From Hyphomicrobiaceae bacterium (GTDB lineage: Bacteria; Pseudomonadota; Alphaproteobacteria; Rhizobiales; Hyphomicrobiaceae), in NCBI GenBank assembly GCA_021730785.1, contig JAKFWF010000067.1:101299-165298 (forward strand): a stretch of DNA of 64,000 nucleotides, in the 5' to 3' direction. The position numbers and the translations under genes are program-made. The notes under the pieces were generated by a model, which searched no databases, was not told the DNA's origin, and was given only the letters and a program-made list of their open reading frames with translations. Shown here one piece after another: positions 8,765 through 18,489 of the stretch. Each line of letters begins with the position of its first letter. The first letter of the stretch is position 1.

Positions 8765-10873
8765 ATGAAGTATTTGCCTGATAATTCGACTTCCAGCGGT
8801 GCTTTGCAGCGGTCGCCAAGCCGGGCCGCGATCGTGCTGTTCGGGGTCATGGTACTCGGTACCGCTGCGGCTTCGGCGTGGTTCATCCGCACCACCGCGA
8901 CACCCGCGACCGCGCAGGGCGGTGCCCGCATGGCGGCCACCACGCCCGACCGCGAGTTGCTGCCCACCCTCGCCCAGCGGCCGCGACCTGGTGACACGGT
9001 CGGCCCGTCCACGCTGACGATCGATCGCATGATCGTCGATGGGGCAAGGCCGACCCTCGTCGACGGACGATCTCCGCCCTTGGCAGCCGTGATGCTGATG
9101 GTGGCTGGCCGCATGGTCGGCAATGTCAAGGCCGAGGCCGACGGCACCTGGGCCATGGTGATCGACCGCGCCTGTGGAACGGTGATGGTCAGCGATGCCA
9201 TGCGGTTGTCGGTGCCGAGCGGCTTGACGGCGCCCCTGCTTGTCCAGTTTCCGGCGACTGCCGACGCCGATGACAAATCTGTATCGCGGCCCGCGGTCGG
9301 GCTGGCGGAAGCGATGGCTGCGGCCGGTGACGAGATCACCGTTCTGGCGGACTCGCGGCGCAATTTCCGCGTGGCCCAGGCGCAGCCCGTGCCGCCGGCT
9401 GGCGGCAGCGGCCCACTCGACGTCATTCGCGATTGGCTGCAGAAGTCCGATCGCACCTATCAGGATATCGGCATCAAGGGCGTCAGCGCGTCGCCTGATG
9501 GGGCGACGGGCAAGCCGACTGCGATCAAGCAGCCTGAACCTGCCAAGGCACCAGCACCTCGTCCGGCCACTCCAGCCGCGCCAGCGCCGGTCCAGCAGAG
9601 CGCAAGCGGCGGCTCGATCGTCGACAGCATGACCGACTGGTTCAAGCGCGCGAACGATAGCTACCAGGCGACGATCGGCAGGGGGTTGAGCGATCCACCG
9701 GTCGGTGTGCTGGTGGCCGGCGCACCGAAAACGGACGAGGAGCCGAAAAAGGCCATCGCTCCCCCGCCGGTCGAACCGCCGAAGGCTGCCGACCCGCAAG
9801 TGGCCGACGATGCGCGGGCCAAGGCGCGCGAGCAGTTGCGCGCGGCACAAGCCCAACGCGACGCCGAACTGAAAGCCGCCGAAGCCAAGAAAAAGGACGA
9901 GGAAGTCGCTGCCGCAGTTGCTAAGGCGCCGGCGCCAGCGGTCGTGCAACCAGCCGACGATGCCATTGCGCGCAAGACCGCCGAAGACAAGCGCCTGGCC
10001 GATGAAGCACTCAAGCGTCAGGCCGACCTCAAGGCTGCCGACGAGCGGCGCCAGGCAGAGCTGCGGATTGCGGAGCAGAAGAAGGCGGCCGACGAGGCAG
10101 CGGCAGCGCGGCAAGCCGAGGCAAAGCGGCAAGCCGATCAGCAGGCCGCGCAAGAGGCAGCCAGCCGCGCCACAGCGCAGCAGGCACAAGCCCAGGCCGA
10201 AGCCGAGCGGCGGCAGGCTGAGCAGCGGGCGGCCCAAGAAGCTGCGGCACAGGCCGCGGCGCGCGCAGCTGCCCAGCAGCAGGCGGACGCCAAGCGCCTC
10301 GCCGACGAACGCGCTGCTGCGCAAGCGCAGCAACGGGCGGCCCAGGCGGCCCGGCCAGCACCAGTATCGCCGGTGCCCGCATCCGATCTAACCGTGTTGC
10401 CACCGCTACCGAGTGTTTCGACGCGACCAGGCCCGCCGCCTGTAGGCGCCGACAAACCTGCATCGCCGCCCGGGGCTGCATCCGGCCGCAGCGTCGTCGC
10501 CGATCTGCCGCCCTTGCCCAGTGTCTCGACTCGCAGCCCCGCGCCATCAGCCCAACCCGCGCCCAGCGCCGGGACGGAGCGGCGCACCGCGCCGCGCGCC
10601 CCGGTTCCGGATCGCGCAGCGCGCAGTTCGCTCGGCCTGACGCAAGTGCCGAGGTCGACAACCAGTGCAGCTTGCCGCACGGCCGGGCGTCGGATCAACC
10701 CTCCGGGCCACTACGTCGTGCAGGACGGTGATACCCTCTGGGATATCGCCGACAAGCACTACAACGATGGTCTCAAGGTCGATGTCCTGGAACGGGCCAA
10801 TCCCAAACTCAACGATGTTGATTTGATCCGCCCCTGCCAGCGGGTGTATGTGCCAGCCTTGCGGCGCAATTGA
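8765..10873 (+). CDS. LysM peptidoglycan-binding protein with N-terminal membrane anchor and long Ala-rich coiled coil
   Basis: A 702-residue envelope protein. Order: a membrane anchor (about residues 21-40), a beta-rich Ig-like region (about 80-165), two related amphipathic motifs (219-241 and 286-309, sharing DW then YQ then IG), a long Ala/Gln/Lys/Arg coiled-coil tract (about 345-530), two copies of LPPLPSVSTR (545-554 and 581-590), and one C-terminal LysM (649-695: YVVQDGDTLWDIADKHY, ANP, IRPCQRVYVP). The anchor plus the distal LysM could span from inner membrane to cell wall. The tract is Ala-rich but keeps normal codon use. Similar LysM proteins occur in Rhodospirillales; the role is unknown. 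It is followed after 98 bp by the ABC exporter. Confidence 0.88.
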   Translation: MKYLPDNSTSSGALQRSPSRAAIVLFGVMVLGTAAASAWFIRTTATPATAQGGARMAATTPDRELLPTLAQRPRPGDTVGPSTLTIDRMIVDGARPTLVDGRSPPLAAVMLMVAGRMVGNVKAEADGTWAMVIDRACGTVMVSDAMRLSVPSGLTAPLLVQFPATADADDKSVSRPAVGLAEAMAAAGDEITVLADSRRNFRVAQAQPVPPAGGSGPLDVIRDWLQKSDRTYQDIGIKGVSASPDGATGKPTAIKQPEPAKAPAPRPATPAAPAPVQQSASGGSIVDSMTDWFKRANDSYQATIGRGLSDPPVGVLVAGAPKTDEEPKKAIAPPPVEPPKAADPQVADDARAKAREQLRAAQAQRDAELKAAEAKKKDEEVAAAVAKAPAPAVVQPADDAIARKTAEDKRLADEALKRQADLKAADERRQAELRIAEQKKAADEAAAARQAEAKRQADQQAAQEAASRATAQQAQAQAEAERRQAEQRAAQEAAAQAAARAAAQQQADAKRLADERAAAQAQQRAAQAARPAPVSPVPASDLTVLPPLPSVSTRPGPPPVGADKPASPPGAASGRSVVADLPPLPSVSTRSPAPSAQPAPSAGTERRTAPRAPVPDRAARSSLGLTQVPRSTTSAACRTAGRRINPPGHYVVQDGDTLWDIADKHYNDGLKVDVLERANPKLNDVDLIRPCQRVYVPALRRN

Positions 10874-10971
10874 GCGGCTGGCCCGGGACCGGCTGGACAT
10901 CTGGCGCCTTGTCGGCGTCTCGCTCTGTGTTATGTCCCGCCTCCACGCGAACGACCTGAGGACTGCATTGG

Positions 10972-12930
10972 ATGGCTGTCGTCGATACGGGTAAGCCTGG
11001 CGCCGCGCCAGGGCATGGCCACGGTCATGCGCGAATGGGCAACCCCACTGCCCCCGCTCGCACGAAACCACCGGCCGACCACGTGACCGTGCTGCGCGGG
11101 CTGTTGCCGTTCGTGTGGCCCGAGGGGCGGCCCGATCTCAGAGCCCGTATGGTGTGGGCGTTCGGCCTGCTGGTGCTGGTCAAGATCATCACCGTGACGA
11201 TGCCGATCCTCTACAAAGCGGCCACTGACTGGCTGATCGCCCACGTGCCAGCGGCCGGCACCGCCGGCGGTCAGGCTATGACGGCCGGCGTGATGCTGAT
11301 CATCGCCTACGGCCTTGCGCGCGTAATGATGGCGCTGTTCACGCAAGTGCGCGACGTGCAGTTCATGCATGTGGCGCTCAACGCCGTGCGCAACCTCAAC
11401 AACCGTACCTTCGAGCACCTGCACCGGCTGTCGTTGCGCTTTCACATCGAAAAGCGCACAGGTGGGCTCAACCGCGTCATCCAGCGCGGCACACAGGCGG
11501 TCGAGCTGATCATCCGCATGGGCGCGCTGAGCGCCGTTCCAACCGCGCTCGAACTCGTCCTGCTGTCGCTTCTGCTATGGTACTTCTTCGGCGGCCTGAT
11601 CGTCGCCATCGTCATCACCATGGTCGTCGCCTACATCTGGTTCTCGATCGTTGCCTCCGAATGGCGCATCGGCATCCGCCGCGAGATGAACGATAGCGAT
11701 ACCGACGCCAATACCAAGGCGGTCGACAGCCTGCTCAACTTCGAGACCGTCAAGTACTTCGGCAACGAAGGCCTCGAGGCCAAGCGGTTCGACGCTTCCA
11801 TGCGCCGCTACGAAAAAGCGAGCCTGCATTCCTACTGGTCGCTTGGCGCGCTGAACTCGGGCCAGGCGGTGATTTTCACCATCGGCCTGACCCTGGTGAT
11901 GATCCTTGCCGCCCGCGGCGTTGTCGCCGGCACCCACACCATCGGCGACTTCGTGATGATCAACGCGATGCTGATCCAACTCTACATCCCGTTGAATTTC
12001 ATGGGCATGATCTATCGCGAGATCAAGCAGGGGCTCGTCGATCTGGAGACCATGTTCACACTGCTGGGCGAGCACCCCGAAATCGAGGATAAGCCCGGCG
12101 CCGGGGCGTTGGCCGTGAAGGGCGGTACCATCCGCTTCGACAATGTGTCGTTCGCTTACGATGCCGTGCGACCGATCCTGAAGAACGTGTCGTTCGAGGT
12201 GCCGGCCGGCAAGATGGTGGCGATCGTCGGCCCATCGGGCGCGGGCAAGTCAACCATCAGCCGCATTCTGTTCCGCTTCTACGATATCGCCGGCGGGCAG
12301 GTGACGATCGACGGGCAAAACATCGCCGAGGTGACGCAGAAGAGCTTGCGGGCCGCGATCGGCGTGGTGCCGCAGGACACGGTGCTGTTCAACGACACGA
12401 TCCTTTACAACATCCGCTATGGCCGGGCAGACGCGACCGACGAAGAAGTATTCGCGGCCGCCAAACTCGCCCAGATCGATGACTTCATCCGCACCCTGCC
12501 CGAGGGTTACAAGAGCATGGTGGGCGAGCGCGGCCTGAAACTTTCAGGCGGCGAGAAGCAGCGCGTGGCCATCGCCCGCACGATCCTCAAGAGCCCGCCG
12601 ATCCTTATGTTGGACGAAGCCACCAGCGCGCTCGACAGTCACACGGAAAAGGAAATCCAGGACGCGCTCGATCGCGTGGCGAAGGGGCGCACCACGCTCG
12701 TCATCGCCCATCGCCTGTCGACGATCGTGCACGCCGATACCATTCTGGTGTTGGAAAAAGGCGTCCTGGTCGAACAGGGCACGCACGCCGAACTGATCGC
12801 CAAGAACGGCCTCTATGCGTCGCTCTGGGACCGCCAGCGCCAGGCCGAGCGCGCGCGGGAAGAACTCGCCCGCACGCTGGAAGAAGCCGAGAAGGCAGGC
12901 GCGCTCAGGCCGGCAGACAAGAAGCTGTGA
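10972..12930 (+). CDS. atm1: Atm1-type ABC half-transporter (permease plus ATPase)
   Basis: A 652-residue fusion of a six-helix membrane domain (about residues 55-360) and an ATPase (about 380-620). Walker A is GPSGAGKST, the signature LSGGEKQR, Walker B ILMLDEATSALD, and the H-loop lies in IAHRLST. The NSGQAVIFTIGL and NFMGMIYREIKQ segments are characteristic of the Atm1/ABCB7 branch, which exports glutathione-linked sulfur or metal compounds and supports Fe-S and heavy-metal homeostasis. The N-terminus has a His/Gly-rich patch (GHGHGHARMG) that could bind metal. It works as a homodimer in the inner membrane. Confidence 0.92.
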   Translation: MAVVDTGKPGAAPGHGHGHARMGNPTAPARTKPPADHVTVLRGLLPFVWPEGRPDLRARMVWAFGLLVLVKIITVTMPILYKAATDWLIAHVPAAGTAGGQAMTAGVMLIIAYGLARVMMALFTQVRDVQFMHVALNAVRNLNNRTFEHLHRLSLRFHIEKRTGGLNRVIQRGTQAVELIIRMGALSAVPTALELVLLSLLLWYFFGGLIVAIVITMVVAYIWFSIVASEWRIGIRREMNDSDTDANTKAVDSLLNFETVKYFGNEGLEAKRFDASMRRYEKASLHSYWSLGALNSGQAVIFTIGLTLVMILAARGVVAGTHTIGDFVMINAMLIQLYIPLNFMGMIYREIKQGLVDLETMFTLLGEHPEIEDKPGAGALAVKGGTIRFDNVSFAYDAVRPILKNVSFEVPAGKMVAIVGPSGAGKSTISRILFRFYDIAGGQVTIDGQNIAEVTQKSLRAAIGVVPQDTVLFNDTILYNIRYGRADATDEEVFAAAKLAQIDDFIRTLPEGYKSMVGERGLKLSGGEKQRVAIARTILKSPPILMLDEATSALDSHTEKEIQDALDRVAKGRTTLVIAHRLSTIVHADTILVLEKGVLVEQGTHAELIAKNGLYASLWDRQRQAERAREELARTLEEAEKAGALRPADKKL

Positions 12931-12939
12931 GGGCGGCCC

Positions 12940-14406
12940 TCACCGCACTTCGGCGAGCAATGACAGCTGGCGCGATGGCGCTTCGCCGTTCTGGTCGGTG
13001 AGGTCGGTTGGATAATCGCCGGTGAAGCAGTGGTCGGTGAACTGCGGGCTCATCGCATCGCGACGATCATAGCCCATGGCACGATAGAGCCCGTCGACCG
13101 ACAGGAACGCGAGGCTGTCGGCGCCCATGAACTCGCGCATTTCTTCGAGCGTCATGCGGGCGGCCAGCAACTCCGACCGGCTCGGCGTATCTATGCCATA
13201 GTAATCGCCGAACTTGATCTCGGGGCAGGCGATGCGCATGTGGATTTCGGTCGCGCCGGCGTCGCGCATCATGGTGACAATCTTCTTCGAGGTCGTGCCG
13301 CGCACCACGCTGTCGTCGATCAGGACGATGCGACGGCCCTTGACGACCGCGAGGTTGGCCGAGTGCTTCATCTTGACGCCGAAGTCGCGGATGCGCTGGG
13401 TCGGCTCGATGAAAGTGCGGCCCACATAGTGATTGCGGATGATGCCAAGCTCGTAGGGAATGCCCGAAATCTGCGAAAAGCCGATCGCGGCCGGCACACT
13501 CGAATCAGGCACCGGCACGATGACGTCCGCGTCGATCGCGGCTTCCGCGGCCAACTGAACCCCGAGTTGCTTGCGAACATCATACACACTTCGGCCCGAG
13601 ACCACGCTGTCTGGGCGGGCGAAATACACGTATTCGAAAATGCACGGGCGCGGCGGGCGCTTCGGGAACGGGCGGTGGCTCTCGAGCCCTTGCTCCGTGA
13701 TCACCACGACCTCGCCGTTCTCCACTTCGCGGAAGTAGGTGGCGCCGACGATGTCGAGTGCGCAGGTCTCCGACGCCAGCACGAATTTCGTGCCGATCCT
13801 GCCGATCACCAGCGGGCGGATGCCGATCGGATCGCGCACGCCGATCAGCATGTCGTTGGTCGCGCACACCAGCGCATAGGCGCCCTCGATCTGGCGCAGT
13901 GCCTCGATCAGCCGCTCGATCACGCGGCGTTTGCGCGACCGGGCCATCAGATGCAGGATCACTTCCGTGTCGGAGGTGGACTGGCAGATGGCGCCGTTCT
14001 GCACGAGTTCACGACGCAAGGTCAGGGCGTTGGTTAGGTTGCCGTTGTGGGCAACCGCAAAGCCACCCGTGTCGAGGTCGGCAAACAGCGGCTGCACGTT
14101 GCGCAAAATCGTGTCGCCGGTGGTCGAGTAGCGCACGTGGCCGACCGCGAGATTACCCTGCAGGCGCTCGATCACGTCCGGCTTGTTGAAGTTGTCGCCG
14201 ACGAGGCCGAGGCGGCGCTCGCTGTGGAAACGCTGGCCGTCGTAGGTTACGATGCCGGCTGCTTCCTGGCCGCGATGCTGCAGGGCGTGCAGGCCGAGGG
14301 CCGCGAGCTTGGCCGCTTCCGGGTGACCGAGGATGCCGAAGATACCGCACTCCTCGCGCAGCCGATCGTCGTGGTCACCCGCTTGCGAACTGAATTCGAA
14401 CGGCAT
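12940..14406 (-). CDS. purF: amidophosphoribosyltransferase
   Basis: The first committed enzyme of purine synthesis, transferring ammonia from glutamine to PRPP. The 488-residue protein has a short propeptide before the nucleophile Cys20 (LREECGIFG), a glutaminase domain (LHALQHRGQEAAG, VGHVRYSTTG), and a phosphoribosyltransferase domain with the PRPP loop VLIDDSVVRGTTS. The ATG at 14406 has GAGGA six bases upstream and is preferred to the ATG at 14424. It is the last gene of alr-radA-cvpA-purF, but the 199-bp gap after cvpA suggests an additional promoter. Confidence 0.97.
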   Translation of the reverse strand: MPFEFSSQAGDHDDRLREECGIFGILGHPEAAKLAALGLHALQHRGQEAAGIVTYDGQRFHSERRLGLVGDNFNKPDVIERLQGNLAVGHVRYSTTGDTILRNVQPLFADLDTGGFAVAHNGNLTNALTLRRELVQNGAICQSTSDTEVILHLMARSRKRRVIERLIEALRQIEGAYALVCATNDMLIGVRDPIGIRPLVIGRIGTKFVLASETCALDIVGATYFREVENGEVVVITEQGLESHRPFPKRPPRPCIFEYVYFARPDSVVSGRSVYDVRKQLGVQLAAEAAIDADVIVPVPDSSVPAAIGFSQISGIPYELGIIRNHYVGRTFIEPTQRIRDFGVKMKHSANLAVVKGRRIVLIDDSVVRGTTSKKIVTMMRDAGATEIHMRIACPEIKFGDYYGIDTPSRSELLAARMTLEEMREFMGADSLAFLSVDGLYRAMGYDRRDAMSPQFTDHCFTGDYPTDLTDQNGEAPSRQLSLLAEVR

Positions 14407-14605
14407 GCTGGTCCTCACGATCATCGAGCGCCGACGGTGAACGCCGTCTTAGCGTTTGACTTGCACGCGGAATGCGACCGCAATCACTGCCGCAGCTACA
14501 CTCCTGTGCGTGACAGATATATGAAACACAACGGGTTACGCTAGGGCTTATCGCCATCGAGGTGTGCGAAACGTAGCCGCAACGTGCAGCGCGTGACCAA
14601 AAGGC

Positions 14606-15142
14606 CTACTCCGCGGTCGACTTCTCCGTCACCTTGTTGACCACGGCCAACAGCGAAGGTCGCAGAGCGTTGCTGGCCGAATTGAGCATGCCGAGCGACA
14701 GCGACTGGCGCACCCACACCGGATATTCGGCTTCCTTCGGCGTGAAGTGCTGGAAGAACATGAACGGGATCAGCACGATCAGGAAGGCACGGACGACACC
14801 GAACAGGAGGCCGAGGCCGCGGTCGATCACGCCGACGCTGCTGTCGAGAATGGCGTCCGAAATGCGCGCCGTGATCAGGTGCACGACAATCAGCACCACG
14901 AGGCCGAGCACGACGGAAATACCGATTTGCGCAATCTTGGGGCTTGGCAGGTTCAGCTGCTGCGTCACGTCGGCGGCGAGGCCCTGGCGGTACAGGTAGA
15001 AATACGCGCCTGCCGCCCCGCCGACGATCCACGACATGATCGACAGCAACTCGCGGCCAAGCCCCCGGTACATGGCGAGCAGCCCCGAAATCACGGCCAG
15101 CACCAGCAGCGAGATATCAAGATAAGAGAGCGGCCCGATCAT
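14606..15142 (-). CDS. cvpA: CvpA family inner-membrane protein
   Basis: A 178-residue membrane protein with four hydrophobic segments, starting MIGPLSYLDISLL and containing YRGLGRELLSIMSW and SVGVIDRGLGLLFGVVRAFL, both typical of CvpA. The family is linked to colicin V production and envelope stress survival; its molecular activity is unknown. Placement directly upstream of purF matches the arrangement in many proteobacteria. Start ATG at 15142 is chosen from the family N-terminus; the longer frame runs into the radA spacer. Confidence 0.93.
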   Translation of the reverse strand: MIGPLSYLDISLLVLAVISGLLAMYRGLGRELLSIMSWIVGGAAGAYFYLYRQGLAADVTQQLNLPSPKIAQIGISVVLGLVVLIVVHLITARISDAILDSSVGVIDRGLGLLFGVVRAFLIVLIPFMFFQHFTPKEAEYPVWVRQSLSLGMLNSASNALRPSLLAVVNKVTEKSTAE

Positions 15143-15188
15143 CGTTGCTAAATCCTGTACAGGGCGACGGGGTCGAAAACGAGCGCGA

Positions 15189-16565
15189 TCACTCGCATGG
15201 CCCCAGTGCCTCGGCAAGCGCCTTCAAGTGAGATATCCTCGTGAGCTTCAGCTTCAAGGACTTGACCTCGAGTTCTCCGGCAGCCGGTACAATCGCCCGC
15301 TTGAACCCGAGCTTTTGCGCCTCCCGCAGCCGGGTGGTCATGTGCGCCGCCGGTCGGACTGCCCCCGACAAGCTGATTTCGCCGGCATACACTTCGTCCA
15401 TGGGCAGCGAGATACCCGAGAACGACGACAGAAGTGCGGCGGCGGCCACCAGATCAGCGGCCGGTTCGGTAATTCTCAATCCTCCAGCGACGTTGAGGAA
15501 CACGTCGTGCTCGGCAAAGCTGACGCCGCAGCGGGCTGCCAGAACAGCGAGGATCATCGACAGGCGGTTCTGGTCGAAGCCGACCGCGGCACGGCGCGGG
15601 GAGCCGAGCTTCGAGGGGGCGACCAGCGCCTGGATCTCGACCAGCAGCGGCCGTGTGCCCTCGATGCCCGCGAACACGGCGGCACCGGGTGCGGTGGCAT
15701 CACGGTCGCCGAGGAACAGCTCGGACGGGTTCGCGACCTCGGCGAGGCCATGTCCGACCATCTCGAACACCCCGATCTCGTCGCTGGCGCCGAACCGGTT
15801 CTTGACCGCGCGCAGGATACGGTAGGGGTGACCGCTGTCGCCTTCGAAATACAACACGGTGTCGACCATGTGCTCGACCACCTTGGGGCCGGCGATCTGG
15901 CCGTCTTTGGTCACGTGGCCGACCAGCAGGAGGGCGCTGCCCGACTGTTTGGCGAAGCGGATCAAGGACTGCGTCGCAGCCCTGACCTGAGAGACGGTGC
16001 CCGGTGCCGCATCGAGCGCGTCGGCCCACAGCGTCTGGATCGAATCGATCACCACCAGATCGGGCCGCCGGCCCGCTTCGAGCGTGGCGATGATGTTCGT
16101 GAGATTGGTCTCGGCCGCCAGCAGCACGGGGCTTTTCGTGAGTCCGAGCCGTTCGGCACGCAGCCGCACCTGGGCAGCCGCTTCTTCGCCCGAGAAATAG
16201 ACGGCCGATCGGCCGGCATTGGCGAGCGACGCGGCGAGCTGCAGCAGCAGCGTCGATTTGCCGATGCCGGGCTCGCCCCCGATCAGAATCGCCGAGCCCG
16301 GAACGATGCCGCCGCCGGTCACGCGATCGAGTTCGGCGATGCCGGTCGGGATGCGGGGCGCTTCCTCGGTACGTACGTCGAGCGTCTCGAGCGCAACCGC
16401 GCGGCCCTTCAACGCCCGTGTCATGCCCGAGCCAGGCACCGCGGCGAGGTTTGCTTCTTCGGCGATGGTGTTCCACTCGTTGCAGGCGACGCACTTACCG
16501 CTCCAGCGCGTCGACGTCGCCCCGCACGCCTGGCAGACGAAGGATGATTTTGCGGGTTTTGCCAT
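15189..16565 (-). CDS. radA: DNA repair protein RadA
   Basis: A 458-residue RecA-related ATPase that drives branch migration during recombination. It has an N-terminal C4 zinc finger (Cys11, Cys14, Cys25, Cys28), a RecA-like core with Walker A GEPGIGKST, the RadA-specific VKNRFG motif, and a C-terminal Lon-protease-like domain (about 290-458) without the protease dyad. It starts 3 bp after the alr stop, indicating cotranscription and probable coupling. Confidence 0.97.
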   Translation of the reverse strand: MAKPAKSSFVCQACGATSTRWSGKCVACNEWNTIAEEANLAAVPGSGMTRALKGRAVALETLDVRTEEAPRIPTGIAELDRVTGGGIVPGSAILIGGEPGIGKSTLLLQLAASLANAGRSAVYFSGEEAAAQVRLRAERLGLTKSPVLLAAETNLTNIIATLEAGRRPDLVVIDSIQTLWADALDAAPGTVSQVRAATQSLIRFAKQSGSALLLVGHVTKDGQIAGPKVVEHMVDTVLYFEGDSGHPYRILRAVKNRFGASDEIGVFEMVGHGLAEVANPSELFLGDRDATAPGAAVFAGIEGTRPLLVEIQALVAPSKLGSPRRAAVGFDQNRLSMILAVLAARCGVSFAEHDVFLNVAGGLRITEPAADLVAAAALLSSFSGISLPMDEVYAGEISLSGAVRPAAHMTTRLREAQKLGFKRAIVPAAGELEVKSLKLKLTRISHLKALAEALGPCE

Positions 16566-16568
16566 CGC

Positions 16569-17744
16569 TCAGCTGCTCCCCCCCATCGGCGTCTGCCCCT
16601 CGTAGATGCGATGCACGCGTTTCGACAGGCGCGCGAGGAGTTCATAGCCGATCGTGCCAGCGCGGTCCGTCAGGTCATCGAGCGTGACGCGGCCGCCCAT
16701 CACCTCGACCCAGTTGCCGCGCTCGGCGAGCGGCATGGGCACGTCGGTTACATCGACGGTGATCAGGTCCATCGACACTCGGCCGACCACGGGGACGGGA
16801 TACTCGCCGATGTAGCCGGCAGGTCCTGGATGAGCGGCCGAGCCGCTGAGGGCGCGCAGGAAACCGTCGGCATAGCCGCAGGCGATGGTTGCGATGCGCG
16901 ACGGGCGCGTCGCCTTGAACGTCGCGCCGTAGCCGACAGCTTCGCCAACCGCGACGTCACGCAGCTGCAGGATGCGAGCCGACAGGCGCACTACGGGCGC
17001 CATCGGATTAGGCGCGCCCTCGAAGGCGCGGCCGCCATAGACCGCGATGCCCGGCCGCACCAAGTCGTAGTGGAACGGCGCGCCCAGAAACGTACCGCCG
17101 GAATTCGACAGGCTGGCCGGCGCCGTTGGTAGCTTCGCGCGCAACCGGTCGAACTGCAGACGCTGGGCGTCGTTCATCGGATTGCCCTGCTCGTCGGCGC
17201 AGGCGAGGTGGCTCATGACGAGCGCCATGTGGAATGCGCGGAACAGTTCAGGCTCGGCGGCGATGCGGTCAACCTCGGTGGCGCGCAGTCCGAGCCGGTT
17301 CATGCCGGTGTCGATTTGCACGGCAGCTGGCAGATGACGGCCGAGCTTGGTGCAATAGGCGGCCCAGTCGCGCAACTCCGGCTCGCTCGAGAGCACGGGC
17401 CGCAGATCAAAGCCCGCGTAGTGTGCTTCCGCATCCGGCAGCAGACCGTCCAGAATGTAGATCGCGGCACCCGGCTGGATGCTGCGCGCGCGCCGGCCTT
17501 CTTCCAGCGTTGCGACGAAGAACGTGCGGCAGCCCTCTTCGGTCAGCGCCCGGGCGATCGGCTCCAGGCCGAGGCCATAGGCATCCGCCTTGATCACGCC
17601 GGCGCATTCCGCCGTGCCTGAGTGCTTGTTCAGCAGCGCCCAATTGGCCCGCAAGGCAGTCAGGTCAATGCGCAGCACCGCGCGGGCATCGGCTGGCACG
17701 CTCGGCGGCACGTCGATGCGTCGGCGATTGGCGCTCGTTGTCAT
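16569..17744 (-). CDS. alr: alanine racemase
   Basis: A 391-residue PLP enzyme making D-alanine for peptidoglycan. The PLP lysine is Lys52 (GVIKADAYGLG); the catalytic tyrosine lies in AVGYGATF; RPGIAVYGG and GRVSMDLITVDVTD complete the fold. The ATG at 17744 has a strong site (GGAGGGG) upstream; the 47-residue extension in the open frame is unlikely. In many Alphaproteobacteria dnaB precedes alr; here the upstream side is a divergent orphan gene. It is first in the alr-radA-cvpA-purF unit. Confidence 0.96.
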   Translation of the reverse strand: MTTSANRRRIDVPPSVPADARAVLRIDLTALRANWALLNKHSGTAECAGVIKADAYGLGLEPIARALTEEGCRTFFVATLEEGRRARSIQPGAAIYILDGLLPDAEAHYAGFDLRPVLSSEPELRDWAAYCTKLGRHLPAAVQIDTGMNRLGLRATEVDRIAAEPELFRAFHMALVMSHLACADEQGNPMNDAQRLQFDRLRAKLPTAPASLSNSGGTFLGAPFHYDLVRPGIAVYGGRAFEGAPNPMAPVVRLSARILQLRDVAVGEAVGYGATFKATRPSRIATIACGYADGFLRALSGSAAHPGPAGYIGEYPVPVVGRVSMDLITVDVTDVPMPLAERGNWVEVMGGRVTLDDLTDRAGTIGYELLARLSKRVHRIYEGQTPMGGSS

Positions 17745-18017
17745 AGGGCACCCCTCCGGCGGCGGTCTGCATGCAAGCGGATCTCGCGGTGCCGGTTTAG
17801 CACGTAACGCTGCGGCCGGGCCAACGGCCGGTCGAGTTGTCAACGCCGCTGGATGGGCACGGCAGTGGCTGCACCTTCTCGGCAACTAAGTGTGGCGACA
17901 GGAGCACGCATACCCGTTTTTTCTGCCACAATTGTTCAGCGCCTGGGCATAGGCTCCTGCCGAAGCTAATAAGTTTCAGTGTTCAAGGTTCAATTAGATG
18001 ACCGGAGGAATTGTCAA

Positions 18018-18488
18018 ATGTTGCGCGCCATCTCTGCTTTTTTTGCCTTGATTGGCCTGTTCGCCCTGTTCGCAGCACCTCAGGCGCAGGCCGCCGTCGA
18101 CGAAAAGTTCAAGGTTGGCTGGGAAAACTCGTTCACCTACATCGAGTCGAGTTTCACCGAAGGCATCCTGCTGGATACGGCGTTCGATCTGTTGCCGACC
18201 CGCTATGTGCCGTTCGTGGGACAGGCGAAGAAGATCCTCGCGCGGGCTGCCAACAATCTTTCGCTGCACCTGAAGCCGCTCGGAATCGATTCAACCAAGT
18301 ACGCCTACACGGCGTTCGATGGCGTGCAATTGCTGCGCCTGGTCTATGCGCTCGAGCGGGGCAAGGTCGGCAATCTGTCGGCGGCCGTGCGCGGTGAACT
18401 TCTGGCCTACAGTCTGTGCCCCTGGCAGGTGCCGCAATGCTCGGCTGAAGTGAAAAGCGCCATCTATAAGCGGCGTGGCTGGAACTGA
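18018..18488 (+). CDS. exported protein of unknown function
   Basis: A 156-residue protein with a clear signal peptide (MLRAISAFFALIGLFALF, cleavage near AQA at residue 25). The mature part is mostly helical with two cysteines near the C-terminus (Cys134 and Cys141) that could form a disulfide. The ATG at 18018 has an ideal ribosome binding site (GGAGGA) and marks the signal peptide; the upstream ATG at 17979 does not. I recognise no family. Expression signals look good, so it is probably real. It is divergent from alr and convergent with the decarboxylase, with 1 bp between the stops. Confidence 0.75.
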   Translation: MLRAISAFFALIGLFALFAAPQAQAAVDEKFKVGWENSFTYIESSFTEGILLDTAFDLLPTRYVPFVGQAKKILARAANNLSLHLKPLGIDSTKYAYTAFDGVQLLRLVYALERGKVGNLSAAVRGELLAYSLCPWQVPQCSAEVKSAIYKRRGWN

Positions 18489-18489
18489 G

